Shown: piece after piece, positions 17,100 through 25,144 of the stretch
Layout of the letters: every line of letters begins with the position of its first letter
Numbering within the stretch: the stretch's first letter is position 1
NCBI GenBank assembly: GCA_016707075.1
Contig: JADJII010000003.1
Location: forward strand, 310,001 to 374,000
Direction of reading: 5' to 3'
DNA length: 64,000 bases
From: Egaibacter danicus
GTDB taxonomy: Bacteria > Pseudomonadota > Gammaproteobacteria > Burkholderiales > Burkholderiaceae_C
Notes under the pieces: model-generated
Told to the model about the DNA's origin: nothing
Database searches by the model: none
What the model saw: the letters and a program-made list of their open reading frames with translations, nothing else
Position numbers and translations under genes: made by a program

Positions 17100-18308
17100 A
17101 TGGCTGACCTCACCACTACGCTCATCCACCACTCCTACGTGCCGCCTGATGGCTTTGCTGCGCCGCAGCCTGGCGTGTTCAAGGCCTCCACCGTCATCTT
17201 TCCCAATGTGGCGGCCATGCGTAACTTCGAGTGGAAGGACAAGTCAGCCTACACCTATGGCCTGCACGGCACACCCACCACGTACATGCTGGAAGAGCGG
17301 TTGTGCACGCTCGAAGGCGGTCTGCAATGCCTGCTGGTGCCCAGCGGGCTGGCGGCCATTGCCAACGTTGCGCTCTCGCTGCTGAAAACCGGCGACGAGG
17401 TGCTGATCCCCGACAACGCGTACGGCCCCAACAAGGTGCTGGCCGCCGGCGAACTCAAAGCCTGGGGCATTACCCACCGTTTTTACGATCCGCTGAGCCC
17501 GCAGGACCTGGCCGCCAAAATCAGCGACAAAACGCGTCTGGTCTGGCTGGAAGCGCCGGGCTCGGTGACTCTGGAATTCCCCGACCTGTGCGAGCAGGTG
17601 CGCCTGTGCAAAGCCCGTGGTGTGGTCACGGCGTTGGACAACACCTGGGGTGCTGGCCTGGCGTTCGCGCCGTTTGACCTGGTGCCTGGCGTCAGCCCGG
17701 CACTGGGTGTTGATATCTCGGTGCACGCGCTGACCAAATACCCCAGCGGTGGTGGCGATGTGTTGATGGGCAGTGTGATCACCCGTGACGAAGCGCTGCA
17801 CATGAAGCTCAAGCTCACCCACATGCGGCTGGGCTCGGGCGTGGGTGCGAACGATGCCGAAGCCGTGTTGCGTGCCTTGCCCAGCATTGCGCTGCGTTAC
17901 CGGGCGCATGACGAGGCCACTCGCCAGCTGGCCAACTGGTGCCAGAACCGTTCAGAATTTGCGCAGGTGCTGCACCCGGCACTGCCGGACTCACCGGGCC
18001 ATGCGCACTGGAAAGCCCTGTGCAAAAACGGCCTTGGCGGTGCGGCGGGTTTGTTCAGCGTGTTGATCGATGCACGTTTCAGCCAGAGCCAGGTGGATGC
18101 TTTTTGCGATGCCCTGCGCCTCTTCAAGCTGGGCTATAGCTGGGGTGGCCCCATGAGCCTGGTAGTGCCGTATGACCTGGCCACCATGCGCTCCGGCTGG
18201 CCCGTGCAGCTGAAAAAAGGCACGCTGGTGCGCTTCTCGGTTGGGCTGGAATCGGCGGCAGACCTGCAGGCTGATCTGGAACAGGCGTTGCAAAAAGCCC
18301 TGACCTGA
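17100..18308 (+). CDS. metC: Cystathionine beta-lyase family PLP enzyme
   Basis: A 402-residue enzyme of the Cys/Met metabolism PLP family that cleaves or forms C-S bonds of cystathionine. The PLP lysine is K213 in SVHALTKYPSGGGDVLMG. Also visible are the substrate-binding YTYGLHGTPT segment and EAPGSVTLEFPD. The C-terminal block GTLVRFSVGLE and GYSWGGPMSLV are typical of cystathionine beta-lyase. The frame is open upstream inside the previous gene, but ATG 17100 (MADLTTTLIHHSY) matches the family start. Other members of the superfamily (gamma-synthase, gamma-lyase) cannot be fully excluded. Confidence 0.88.
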   Translation: MADLTTTLIHHSYVPPDGFAAPQPGVFKASTVIFPNVAAMRNFEWKDKSAYTYGLHGTPTTYMLEERLCTLEGGLQCLLVPSGLAAIANVALSLLKTGDEVLIPDNAYGPNKVLAAGELKAWGITHRFYDPLSPQDLAAKISDKTRLVWLEAPGSVTLEFPDLCEQVRLCKARGVVTALDNTWGAGLAFAPFDLVPGVSPALGVDISVHALTKYPSGGGDVLMGSVITRDEALHMKLKLTHMRLGSGVGANDAEAVLRALPSIALRYRAHDEATRQLANWCQNRSEFAQVLHPALPDSPGHAHWKALCKNGLGGAAGLFSVLIDARFSQSQVDAFCDALRLFKLGYSWGGPMSLVVPYDLATMRSGWPVQLKKGTLVRFSVGLESAADLQADLEQALQKALT

Positions 18309-18361
18309 GTCAGTGTTTACCTGAATAGCGATAGCGCCCGGACTTGGGTAGTCTGGGGGGT

Positions 18362-19198
18362 ATGAATGCCTCTGCCGAAACCCCGGAATCTGCCCCTGAG
18401 CCTTATATCCCACCGCCGTCCGATGCGCCGCTGAAAGAAGTCATCAACCTGCGCTTCGGTGACCCGTTTCGCTGGCTCATGCTGGGCTGGCGTGACCTGA
18501 TGGCTGCCAAAGGCATTGCGCTGTTTTACGGCGTCTGTTTCTGGACCATGGCCGTTGTGCTGGGCGCGGTGTTTCGTAGCAAACCCGAATACGCCATGTC
18601 CATCGCTTCCGGCTGCCTGCTGGTGGGGCCGTTTCTGGCCATGGGCCTGTACGAAGTGAGCCGGCGCCGGGAAAAAGGCATCCCAAACGAGTTGAGTGTA
18701 TCGCTCACCTGCTGGGATTCGCACGTGCGCAGCATGGGCATGCTGGTGCTGGTGCTGATTGTTCTGGAGTTGCTGTGGGGCCGGGCGTCGCTGGTGGTGT
18801 TTGCGGTGTTTTTCAACACCGGCATGCCATCCACCACCGGCGTGATCCAGGCGGTGTTCAACCCCGATAACTGGGAATTTCTGGCAGTCTATCTGGCAGT
18901 GGGTGGCTTTTTTGCCGGATTGGTCTATGCAACGGCCGTCGTGTCGATCCCCATGATTCTGGACCGTGACACCGACGCCATCTCGGCCGGCATCACCAGC
19001 CTGCAGGTGGTGTTTTCCAATCTGCCGGTTATGCTGCTGTGGGGTGCGTTGCTCACCGCTTTGGTGGTGGTGGCGCTCATTCCCTGGGGGGCCGGGCTTC
19101 TCATCATCGGCCCGTGGCTGGGCCACGCCAGCTGGCATACCTACCGCGGTTCGGTGCGGTGGCTGGATGAAAATGTTAAAGTGACCCCAACAACCTGA
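18362..19198 (+). CDS. DUF2189 integral membrane protein
   Basis: A 278-residue protein of the DUF2189 family, function unknown. After a Pro-rich cytosolic N-terminus (about 45 residues) there are six predicted membrane helices, for example ALFYGVCFWTMAVVLGAVF, SIASGCLLVGPFLAMGLY and ALLTALVVVALIPWG. The conserved loop YEVSRRREKG follows the second helix. ATG 18362 is preferred over TTG 18344. A small charged protein gene begins 9 nt after the stop, suggesting an operon. Confidence 0.85.
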   Translation: MNASAETPESAPEPYIPPPSDAPLKEVINLRFGDPFRWLMLGWRDLMAAKGIALFYGVCFWTMAVVLGAVFRSKPEYAMSIASGCLLVGPFLAMGLYEVSRRREKGIPNELSVSLTCWDSHVRSMGMLVLVLIVLELLWGRASLVVFAVFFNTGMPSTTGVIQAVFNPDNWEFLAVYLAVGGFFAGLVYATAVVSIPMILDRDTDAISAGITSLQVVFSNLPVMLLWGALLTALVVVALIPWGAGLLIIGPWLGHASWHTYRGSVRWLDENVKVTPTT

Positions 19199-19207
19199 AA
19201 GTGAACC

Positions 19208-19390
19208 TTGGCAACTCCCAACTACGGATACGAAAAGCGTCAGAAAGAACTGGCCAAAAAGAAGAAAAAAGAGGAAAAGCTCAAGCACAAAGCTGAGCGC
19301 AAGGCAGGTGATCCCCCCGAATCCGATAACTCTGATGAAGGCGGTGCTGGACCTGCATCCGGTTCGCCAGATGCCCCGGCTCAGCCCTGA
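19208..19390 (+). CDS. Small Lys-rich conserved hypothetical protein
   Basis: A 60-residue protein with an N-terminus MATPNYGYEKRQKELAKKKK, a highly basic helical segment to about residue 37, and an acidic Gly/Pro-rich tail. Short proteins of this type, with the NYGYEKRQKE start, are widespread next to diverse genes in betaproteobacteria; no function is known to me. Start TTG at 19208, with GTGAA just upstream; no ATG in frame. It ends at a strong hairpin shared with the convergent mnmH. Confidence 0.65.
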   Translation: MATPNYGYEKRQKELAKKKKKEEKLKHKAERKAGDPPESDNSDEGGAGPASGSPDAPAQP

Positions 19391-19423
19391 GCTTGTTGTC
19401 AGCCTGAATCAGGCTGACTAAGC
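19391..19423. terminator. Bidirectional hairpin between convergent genes
   Basis: GTCAGCCTG (19398-19406) and CAGGCTGAC (19410-19418) form a perfect 9-bp stem with an AAT loop, flanked by GCTT/AAGC (19391-19394, 19420-19423). It sits between the small Lys-rich gene and mnmH and covers the mnmH stop codon. There is no T run, so it may act as an mRNA 3'-end stabiliser rather than an intrinsic terminator. Confidence 0.55.
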
Positions 19424-20482
19424 AATCAGTTCCTGCACCAATTCCCGCGCCACCTGGCTGAAAGCTGCTTCGGTGCGGTTGCCCGGCTGTAGTTCACGGG
19501 CTTCGGAAAACCGCTGAAAGTTACGCTGCATCGACTGGATGTAAACCGGGTCGTAATGCCCGGTCAGCAGGTCCTGCACCACGGCTTCAATGTTGCCATT
19601 GCGTACCGACTCTTTCCAGCCGTCCACCACCACCTTGCCGCGAATCTCCTTGAGTGCGTCCAGCCGGTCGCAGAAAAACTCGTGGTCTTTCACGAAGAAG
19701 TCGTAGTCTTCCATCAGGAGCTTCACACGCTCTTCGTCCGACAGCACCAGATTCAGGCAGGTGCCCGCACGCATGGCCTCTATCAGCGCCGTGGGCACCG
19801 CCACATTGCCCACCTTTTTGCTCTCGCTCTCCACGAACACGGGTCGCGATACATCAAGGTGGCGCAGCTGGTCCCAGACGAGTGTGTCAAAGCGTTTCTG
19901 CGTAGGCTGGGGAACGCCCGGAATGGCGCCCAGCACCGAGCTGCGGTGATTGGCCAGCGCTTCCAGGTCCAGCACTTGACCACCCGCCGCAGCCACGGCC
20001 TGCAGCAGGCGGGTCTTGCCTGAGCCGGTGGTGCCACAGATCACGCGCCAGTCAAACTGGGCCGCCAGCCGGGGAATGTCTTGCACCAGCGCAGCGCGAA
20101 AGGCCTTATAGCCGCCTTCCACCAGCGTCACCCGAAAGCCGATCTGGTCCAGCACGAGCGAGAGCGAACCGCTGCGCTTGCCACCACGCCAGCAATAGGT
20201 GAGCGGTTTCCAGTCTTTGGGTTTGTCCATCACCTCGCGTTCGATGTGGCGAGAGATGTTGCGCGCGGCGATGGCCGCGCCCATTTTCTTGGCTTCAAAC
20301 GCGTTGACCTGTTTGTAGGTGGTGCCAACCCGAATACGCTCTTCGTTATTGAGCGTGGGCCAGTTCACGGCGCCGGGCAGGTGGTCTTCGTCAAACTCGC
20401 CTTCGCTGCGGGCGTCAATGACAGTATCAAATTCGGCCCAGCGGCGAATCACTTCGTCAGCGGGCAGGGCAGTCAGACTCAT
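19418..20482 (-). CDS. mnmH: tRNA 2-selenouridine synthase MnmH
   Basis: This enzyme converts 2-thiouridine to 2-selenouridine at wobble position 34 of tRNAs for Lys, Glu and Gln, via a geranylated intermediate, using selenophosphate. The 354-residue protein has an N-terminal rhodanese domain with the catalytic Cys in TYCWRGGKRSGS and a C-terminal P-loop domain with GTTGSGKT. It follows tesA by 10 nt on the same strand. No selD is in the window, so the selenium supply must be encoded elsewhere. Confidence 0.95.
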   Translation of the reverse strand: MSLTALPADEVIRRWAEFDTVIDARSEGEFDEDHLPGAVNWPTLNNEERIRVGTTYKQVNAFEAKKMGAAIAARNISRHIEREVMDKPKDWKPLTYCWRGGKRSGSLSLVLDQIGFRVTLVEGGYKAFRAALVQDIPRLAAQFDWRVICGTTGSGKTRLLQAVAAAGGQVLDLEALANHRSSVLGAIPGVPQPTQKRFDTLVWDQLRHLDVSRPVFVESESKKVGNVAVPTALIEAMRAGTCLNLVLSDEERVKLLMEDYDFFVKDHEFFCDRLDALKEIRGKVVVDGWKESVRNGNIEAVVQDLLTGHYDPVYIQSMQRNFQRFSEARELQPGNRTEAAFSQVARELVQELIA

Positions 20483-20492
20483 TTCAGGTCCA

Positions 20493-21152
20493 TCATTTCA
20501 ACAACTTTTTCAGTTCTAGCCACACATTGGCCAGCATCACGGGATGTGCTTCTTCCTTGGGGTGAATACGGTCAGCCTGGAAGTTTTTGATGGCGTCCGG
20601 CACATCCGCCACGCCTTTCAGAAAAAACGGCACCAGCGCCGCCTTGTTCGTGGTGGCCACCGTCTTGAAAGTGGCGGCAAAGCGGGCGGAATAGTCCGCA
20701 CCATAGTTGGGCGGCACTTCCATGCCAACCAACAGCACTTTGGCCCCGGCTTTTTGCGCCAGTTGCGTCATCTGGGCCAGGTTGTCCTGTGTCATTTGCA
20801 GCGGCAGGCCGCGCAGGGCGTCGTTGCCGCCCAGCTCCAGAATCACGTGCGTGGGCTTGTGCTGGGCCAGCAGAGCGGGCAGGCGGGAGCGCCCGCCCGA
20901 GGTGGTGTCGCCGCTGATGCTGGCGTTCACCACTTTGGCGTTGACCTTTTCAGTTTGCAGGCGCTTGTCCAGCAGCGCGACCCAGCCGCTGCCGCGTTTG
21001 AGGCCATACTCGGCACTCAGCGAGTCACCCACAATCAGGATCGTGGCGGGCTTTGGGGTGGCAGCATACGTTGCAGTCGTGCTAATAATCCCCACGCCGG
21101 ATACCAGCATGCAGGTCGCGATAAAGTGTCGTCGATACAAAGAAAGTCCCAT
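20493..21152 (-). CDS. tesA: Arylesterase / acyl-CoA thioesterase TesA, SGNH family
   Basis: A periplasmic SGNH hydrolase acting on thioesters and aryl esters (multifunctional TesA family). Block I is VGDSLSAEYG with the catalytic Ser, block III is GGNDALRG, and block V is DRIHPKEEAH with Asp and His. The N-terminus (MGLSLYRRHFIATCML, ending ATYAA) is a signal peptide. The start codon at 21152 overlaps the start codon of the divergent ybbA by two bases. Divergent tesA/ybbA is the E. coli arrangement, which supports both names. Confidence 0.9.
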   Translation of the reverse strand: MGLSLYRRHFIATCMLVSGVGIISTTATYAATPKPATILIVGDSLSAEYGLKRGSGWVALLDKRLQTEKVNAKVVNASISGDTTSGGRSRLPALLAQHKPTHVILELGGNDALRGLPLQMTQDNLAQMTQLAQKAGAKVLLVGMEVPPNYGADYSARFAATFKTVATTNKAALVPFFLKGVADVPDAIKNFQADRIHPKEEAHPVMLANVWLELKKLLK

Positions 21153-21819
21153 GTCTGATCCAATTATTGCCGTAGATCACGTTTTCAAGTCCGTCACCGA
21201 CTCCACTGGCACCCTGGATATTCTGCGCGATATTCATTTCTCGCTGGCCCAGAAGGAAACAGCCGCCATTGTCGGCGCCTCCGGGTCCGGCAAAAGTACC
21301 TTGCTGTCCATCATCGCCGGGCTGGACACACCTACCCGCGGCTCTGTGCGCCTGGCCGGGCAGGACCTGTTTGCGATCGATGAAGATGCCCGCGCGGCGT
21401 TGCGCGCGCAGCAGGTGGGCTTTGTGTTCCAGAGCTTTCAGCTGCTGGGCAACCTGACCGCGCTGGAAAACGTGATGCTGCCGCTGGAACTGGCCGGCCG
21501 CAAAGACTCCCGCAAGACTGCCGCCGACATGCTGGCCCATGTGGGCCTGTCCGAGCGTTTTGGCCACTATCCCAAGGTGCTGAGCGGTGGCGAGCAGCAG
21601 CGCGTGGCGCTGGCCCGCGCCTTTGTGGTGAAACCGGCCGTGCTGCTGGCCGACGAGCCCACCGGCAGCCTGGACTTCGCCACCGGCGAGACCATCATGG
21701 AGCTGATGTTCGAGCTGAACGAAGAGCTCGGCACGACGCTGGTGCTGGTGACGCACGATCGCAGCATTGCCGAGCGCTGCCAGCGGCGCATCACGATTGA
21801 GGCGGGAAGAGTGGTCTGA
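21151..21819 (+). CDS. ybbA: ABC transporter ATPase YbbA
   Basis: A 222-residue ATPase of the LolD/MacB-type class, which usually works with an FtsX-like permease (YbbP) and not with a classical importer. Motifs: Walker A GASGSGKST, Q-loop FVFQSFQLLG, signature LSGGEQQR, Walker B LLADEPTGSLD, H-loop VTHDR. ATG 21151 is chosen although the frame is open further upstream across tesA. Unlike E. coli, no permease follows; the next gene is an acetyltransferase after a 42-nt repeat, so the partner is elsewhere or absent. Confidence 0.9.
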   Translation: MSDPIIAVDHVFKSVTDSTGTLDILRDIHFSLAQKETAAIVGASGSGKSTLLSIIAGLDTPTRGSVRLAGQDLFAIDEDARAALRAQQVGFVFQSFQLLGNLTALENVMLPLELAGRKDSRKTAADMLAHVGLSERFGHYPKVLSGGEQQRVALARAFVVKPAVLLADEPTGSLDFATGETIMELMFELNEELGTTLVLVTHDRSIAERCQRRITIEAGRVV

Positions 21820-21828
21820 TTGGCACCT

Positions 21829-21870
21829 AGACCCCGTATTCATTGCGTGAGTAGCTATTAATAATATAGC
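21829..21870 (+). repeat. 42-nt interspersed repeat, copy B
   Basis: A well-preserved copy: AGACCCCGT left block, then GCGTGAGTAGCTATTA, then an AT-rich loop closing with ATAGC. The core points toward the GNAT gene, whose ATG is 30 nt downstream with its own CAGGAG ribosome site. Confidence 0.85.
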
Positions 21871-21899
21871 GCATAGAGAAGTATCAGGAGCGATCCACC

Positions 21900-22331
21900 A
21901 TGTCACTCATATGGTCTGATGCCATCGATAACGTCGATTGGGACGAACTCACCGCCCTGTACCATGCCGCGCCGCTGGGCAACAAGAACCCGTCCGGGCT
22001 GAAGACAGCCTTCTCCAACAGCCTGTTCAGATGTTTCGCTTTTGATGACGGCAAACTGGTTGGCGTGGGCCGGGCGCTGGCCGACGGGGTGGACTGCTCT
22101 TATATCTGTGACGTGGCGGTTTTGCCGAGCCACCAGGGCACCGGTTTGGGCAAGGAAATCGTTAGCAGGCTGGTGAACCTGTCGCAAGGCCACAAAAAGA
22201 TCATCCTGTATTCAGTGCCGGGCAAAGAGCCGTTTTATCGCAAGTTTGGTTTCCGGCGCATGACGACCGCGATGGCTATTTTTGAGGATCAGCAGTTGGC
22301 TCGGGAGCGCGGTTACCTCGACGAGACCTGA
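21900..22331 (+). CDS. GNAT family N-acetyltransferase
   Basis: A 143-residue acetyl-CoA-dependent transferase. The acetyl-CoA-binding motif A is VAVLPSHQGTGLGKEIV (QGTGLG), followed by the motif B segment FYRKFGFRRM. The acceptor substrate is unknown. AGGAG at about 21886 supports ATG 21900. Its 3' end abuts the GC-extreme block, so the final residues (ARERGYLDET) were checked only by frame continuity. Confidence 0.88.
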   Translation: MSLIWSDAIDNVDWDELTALYHAAPLGNKNPSGLKTAFSNSLFRCFAFDDGKLVGVGRALADGVDCSYICDVAVLPSHQGTGLGKEIVSRLVNLSQGHKKIILYSVPGKEPFYRKFGFRRMTTAMAIFEDQQLARERGYLDET

Positions 22332-22755
22332 ATGTTCGGTTGCGAGGAGTTATTCCTAGGGCCCCCCCGCTGCCCCCGCCCCCCCCCCCCGGCGCCGCCA
22401 CCCCACAAACAGCGGCGCCCCCCAGACTCCCCCGCGCGGGAAAGCCCGCCACCGGGAAAAACCGCGGCCCACCCCCGGCCCCCGCGAACCCACCCCCCCC
22501 CCGCCCCCCCGGAGGACCACCGCCCCCGGGGGGGGGACCGGGCGGGGTGCGGCCGACGCGGGGCCCCCACCCCCACGCCCCCAGGCCCCCCCCGGCGCCC
22601 CACGCCGGAAAAAAAAGGCGCAGGCAGGCGGCCCGGGGGGGCCGGGCGGCCGGGCCGCCCGCCGGGACGCCCAGGCCTATCAAGCCGATCAGGCCGGTGA
22701 GCACCGGCACCGCGCCGAGTATCGCCATGGCGATTTGCAGGTTGCGCTTGCTCAT
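22276..22755 (-). pseudogene. DUF4345-like membrane protein, body corrupted
   Basis: The first 27 residues (MSKRNLQIAMAILGAVPVL, then TGLIGLIGLG) are a clear DUF4345-type membrane start at 22755, four bases after the previous gene's stop. Beyond about 22680 the same frame stays open but turns into Gly/Pro/Ala-rich sequence. Family-like residues still show at plausible spacing (LRLFF, W, W, PRV, VAGFP), as if A and T had been called as G or C. The natural end would be near 22370; the frame here runs on to 22276. Best read as a real gene with unreadable sequence. Function unknown. Confidence 0.5.
22358..22677. other. 320-nt GC-extreme block with almost no T
   Basis: From about 22372 to 22677 the plus strand contains only about two or three T, with long C runs (12 or more at about 22380) and G runs. 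Flanking sequence changes abruptly to normal composition on both sides. The block coincides with the body of the DUF4345-like gene, not with an intergenic region. This looks like failed base calling or consensus collapse rather than natural DNA. Confidence 0.75.
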
Positions 22756-22759
22756 GATG

Positions 22760-23179
22760 TCAGGCCAACGCCATGGCAGCCAGACCCGCTGCGTACAACA
22801 CGCAAGCCAGCGCAATGCCTCGAAACGGGATGCTGAACCAGTAGGCCTTGGCCAGCGCCAGATAGGTGAGCAGCGTGGCCATGCCCAGCCCCAGCAAAAA
22901 CGCCGACGCCTGCAAAAAGCCTGCTTGCCACCCGGCTAGATAGATATAGACCGCGGCGAACAGGATCACGCCCAGGCTGTGGCTGGCGTTGAACCCCTTG
23001 GTGGCGCGCCACACCGTGGTCTGGCGGGTGATTAAGGGTGTGTCGGCTTTCATCGCGTCACGCACGGCGGGGTCGCGTGGGTGCAGCTTGTTGCCGTGAA
23101 ACGTGTAGAGCATGTGAATGCAGCCCAGCACGCCGGCAACGGTGGCGCTGGCGGCAATGAGCAGGGAGGAGAGAAGCAT
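22760..23179 (-). CDS. Four-helix integral membrane protein, function unknown
   Basis: A 139-residue protein with four hydrophobic segments: LLSSLLIAASATVAGVLGCI, SLGVILFAAVYIYLAG, ASAFLLGLGMATLLTYLALA and GIALACVLYAAGLAAMAL. A conserved-looking loop HMLYTFHGNKLHPRDPAV follows the first helix, and WRATKGFNASHS precedes the second. I recognise this as a conserved small membrane family but cannot name a function. It is transcribed divergently from the tetR gene and is followed after 4 nt by the DUF4345-like gene, so the regulator may control this pair. Confidence 0.7.
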   Translation of the reverse strand: MLLSSLLIAASATVAGVLGCIHMLYTFHGNKLHPRDPAVRDAMKADTPLITRQTTVWRATKGFNASHSLGVILFAAVYIYLAGWQAGFLQASAFLLGLGMATLLTYLALAKAYWFSIPFRGIALACVLYAAGLAAMALA

Positions 23180-23270
23180 GGGTTTCCTTCCGTTGTGTGA
23201 ATTTATCTTTACAGGAGAAAGATTGATGTGAATTCTTGCATGCTTATTTTTCTCATGTCAAGATGAACAC

Positions 23271-23940
23271 ATGAAAACACCTGTTCCGCCCAAAACCCCG
23301 GTGAAAAAAGCGTCCACCAAAGCATCTGCAAAGGCGACTAAACGTCCAGCCAAACCCGCGCTCAAGGCTCCCTACCACCACGGCAATCTGCGCGAAACCT
23401 TGCTGCAGGCGGCCGACGCCGTGCTGGCCGAGCGCGGCGCGCAGGCCATCACGCTGCGCGACGTGGCCAAGGCGGCCGGTGTGTCGCACGCCGCGCCGTA
23501 TCACCACTTTGCCAGCCTGAACGACCTGCTCGCCACTGTGGCCGAGCGCGCGTTCATCACGCTGGGCGACGCGGTGGAGGCCGCTGCGCAAGCCGACGAT
23601 CCGCGTGAGCGCCTGCTGCAGATTTCAGAAGCCTATGTGGCCTGCGCCAGAGCGCATCCCGCGCAGTTCCGGCTGATGTTTGGCCCGCTGCTGGCGCACA
23701 AAAGTGAATACCCCGCATTCAAGGCCGCCGCCGAGCGCGCCTTCGGCACCATGCTGGCCACCGCCTGCGCCTACGATCCTCAAGAACGGTCCCGAGTACG
23801 CGCTGGCCGGCTGGAGTCTGGTGCATGGCTTGAGCAACCTGATGATTGACGGCGCGTTTGACGGCTTGCCAATTCAGGTGGGCAACCCGGACGGGTTGGC
23901 ACGGGTGCTGGTGGGACGGGTGTTGGGGGTGCGGAGATAG
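23271..23940 (+). pseudogene. TetR family regulator with one-base frameshift
   Basis: The N-terminus is a Lys/Ala/Thr/Pro-rich tail, followed by a TetR helix-turn-helix (LRETLLQAADAVL to SHAAPYHHFASLNDLLA) and a WHG-type ligand domain. After ATACAYD the frame becomes implausible and stops at 23849. Removing one C from 23778-23779 joins to LKNGPEYALAGWSLVHGLSN and ends at 23940 (GVRR), giving a family-like C-terminus of normal length. It is divergent from the two membrane-protein genes. Either a real inactivation or an assembly error; the nearby corrupted block favours error. Confidence 0.8.
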
Positions 23941-23995
23941 TGCATTGCGGTTGCCGCGCTGTTTTGGGGCAATTTCAGGTATTAAATTGCTCTCT

Positions 23996-24037
23996 AGACC
24001 AAGTGGAGTATGCGTAAGTAGCTATGAATACTGTAGC
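23996..24037 (+). repeat. 42-nt interspersed repeat, copy C
   Basis: A moderately diverged copy (AGACCAAGT, TATGCGTAAGTAGCTAT, ending CTGTAGC) in the gap after the tetR gene. Core polarity is toward the small ORF at 24173. Apart from this repeat, nothing else is recognisable in 23941-24160. Confidence 0.75.
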
Positions 24038-24172
24038 AAAAGGCATAAATGATGGAGCGGCTATAGTGCTTTGATCGACAGTTGTGGTGTTTAGTGGTTC
24101 GTATTTATTGCGGTTGATGTGAACAACTTTTCGAGCCACATTCCAACAAGCAAACAGATTCAGGAGGACTTG

Positions 24173-24274
24173 ATGAGAGACTGCATTTCCCATCGTGGTA
24201 CTTTGTTGCAGGTCGCTGAAACTGCGTGGCTGGCTCGGGACGGGGAGTCCCTTTCATTTGTTAGGTCTACATGA
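24173..24274 (+). CDS. Possible 33-residue leader or small protein
   Basis: A short frame, MRDCISHRGTLLQVAETAWL continuing to SFVRST, is preceded by a strong AGGAGG (24162-24167) 5 nt before its ATG. Its stop overlaps the ATG of the next gene as ATGA. Strong ribosome site plus stop-start overlap suggests it is translated and couples initiation of the downstream gene. No homologue is recognised; it could be a remnant of a longer gene. Confidence 0.45.
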   Translation: MRDCISHRGTLLQVAETAWLARDGESLSFVRST

Positions 24275-24684
24275 AGCGCGATATCTGGGGTGTCTTCCAC
24301 GATGGCGTACTGAAGTACATCGATGGCACCCTTCCCGGCACTCTGAAGGTGGAGGTGGAGATAGAGTACCTTAGAGGCATGTTCGATGAGCCCGGAATCA
24401 CATTCATAGTCGTGCTGACCGGCTGTACCAAGCTCAGATACAGCGAGTACGACCAGCAAGCAACCGAGGACATCGCTAAGATTCAAGAGAGAGAGCCGGA
24501 GGTCTTGTATGTTTCGTCAGAGCACCCACTGCTCCTGGACTGTGTGATGGGAACCCTTGAGCTTGAATACGATGCGATGCGCGTCAGTCTTCCGTCAGGA
24601 CTTGAGGTCAGCTACGAATCTTTAGCTTCAGCCAGCGAGAGGTACTGGAATGAGTGGAAGGCACGGGGAAAAGGTGAGGTCTGA
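24271..24684 (+). CDS. Hypothetical protein
   Basis: A 137-residue, acidic, soluble-looking protein (MKRDIWGVFHDGVLKYIDGT to WNEWKARGKGEV) with no signal peptide or membrane segment. No family is recognised. Its base composition is lower in GC than the neighbouring housekeeping genes and it sits in an accessory stretch, so recent acquisition is possible. Start ATG overlaps the stop of the preceding 33-codon frame. A 147-nt gap with no recognisable feature follows. Confidence 0.55.
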   Translation: MKRDIWGVFHDGVLKYIDGTLPGTLKVEVEIEYLRGMFDEPGITFIVVLTGCTKLRYSEYDQQATEDIAKIQEREPEVLYVSSEHPLLLDCVMGTLELEYDAMRVSLPSGLEVSYESLASASERYWNEWKARGKGEV

Positions 24685-24831
24685 CCTCTCCACTAAGTGC
24701 ATGTCTTCCGGCAGGCTCCGCCCACTTCCAGCCTCCGCCAGTGGACGATTAGAGTCAATAGATTCGCGATTAAAAAAGACCGGGTCCGCCATACCTCCGT
24801 GTTCAGCTAGTCCCAACCATAGAGGTCCCAC

Positions 24832-25116
24832 ATGCTATTCATGGTCATAGAGCGATTCAAAGACAACGACATGATCCCCATCTATGAGCAGGTGCGTGAT
24901 GGCGGGCGCATGCTGCCCGAAGGCCTGACGTACGTCGATAGCTGGGTGGAGCCCAATTTCAGTCGCTGCTTTCAACTGATGGAATGTGATGACGCGCGAC
25001 TGTTGCAGGAGTGGGTGCTCCAGTGGCGGGGCATTGGTGTCTCGTTCGAGTTCTTTCCTGTCGTGTCGAGCGCTCAGACGCGTGAAGTGGTCGCGCCTCA
25101 CCTGAGCAAAACCTGA
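24832..25116 (+). CDS. DUF3303 domain protein
   Basis: A 94-residue protein matching the DUF3303 pattern: MLFMVIERFKDNDMIPIYEQ at the start, GRMLPEGLTYVDSWVEPNF in the middle, then CFQLMECDDARLLQEWV. Members are small ferredoxin-fold-like proteins of unknown function. ATG 24832 is chosen because the conserved domain starts there. The DUF1272 gene follows after 28 nt. Confidence 0.85.
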   Translation: MLFMVIERFKDNDMIPIYEQVRDGGRMLPEGLTYVDSWVEPNFSRCFQLMECDDARLLQEWVLQWRGIGVSFEFFPVVSSAQTREVVAPHLSKT

Positions 25117-25144
25117 CCTGCATCGTTTGTATCCGGAGATCCAA

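Noticed and set aside
22372..22677. Block as a diversity-generating retroelement target or deaminase hot spot
   Set aside because: T as well as A of the coding strand appear to be lost, there is no reverse transcriptase or template repeat, and the edges are abrupt; an artefact fits better.
22340..22939. Long Pro- and Gly-rich frames on both strands in the GC-extreme block
   Set aside because: They result from the absence of A/T-rich stop codons in corrupted sequence; only the minus-strand frame starting at 22755 has a real start.
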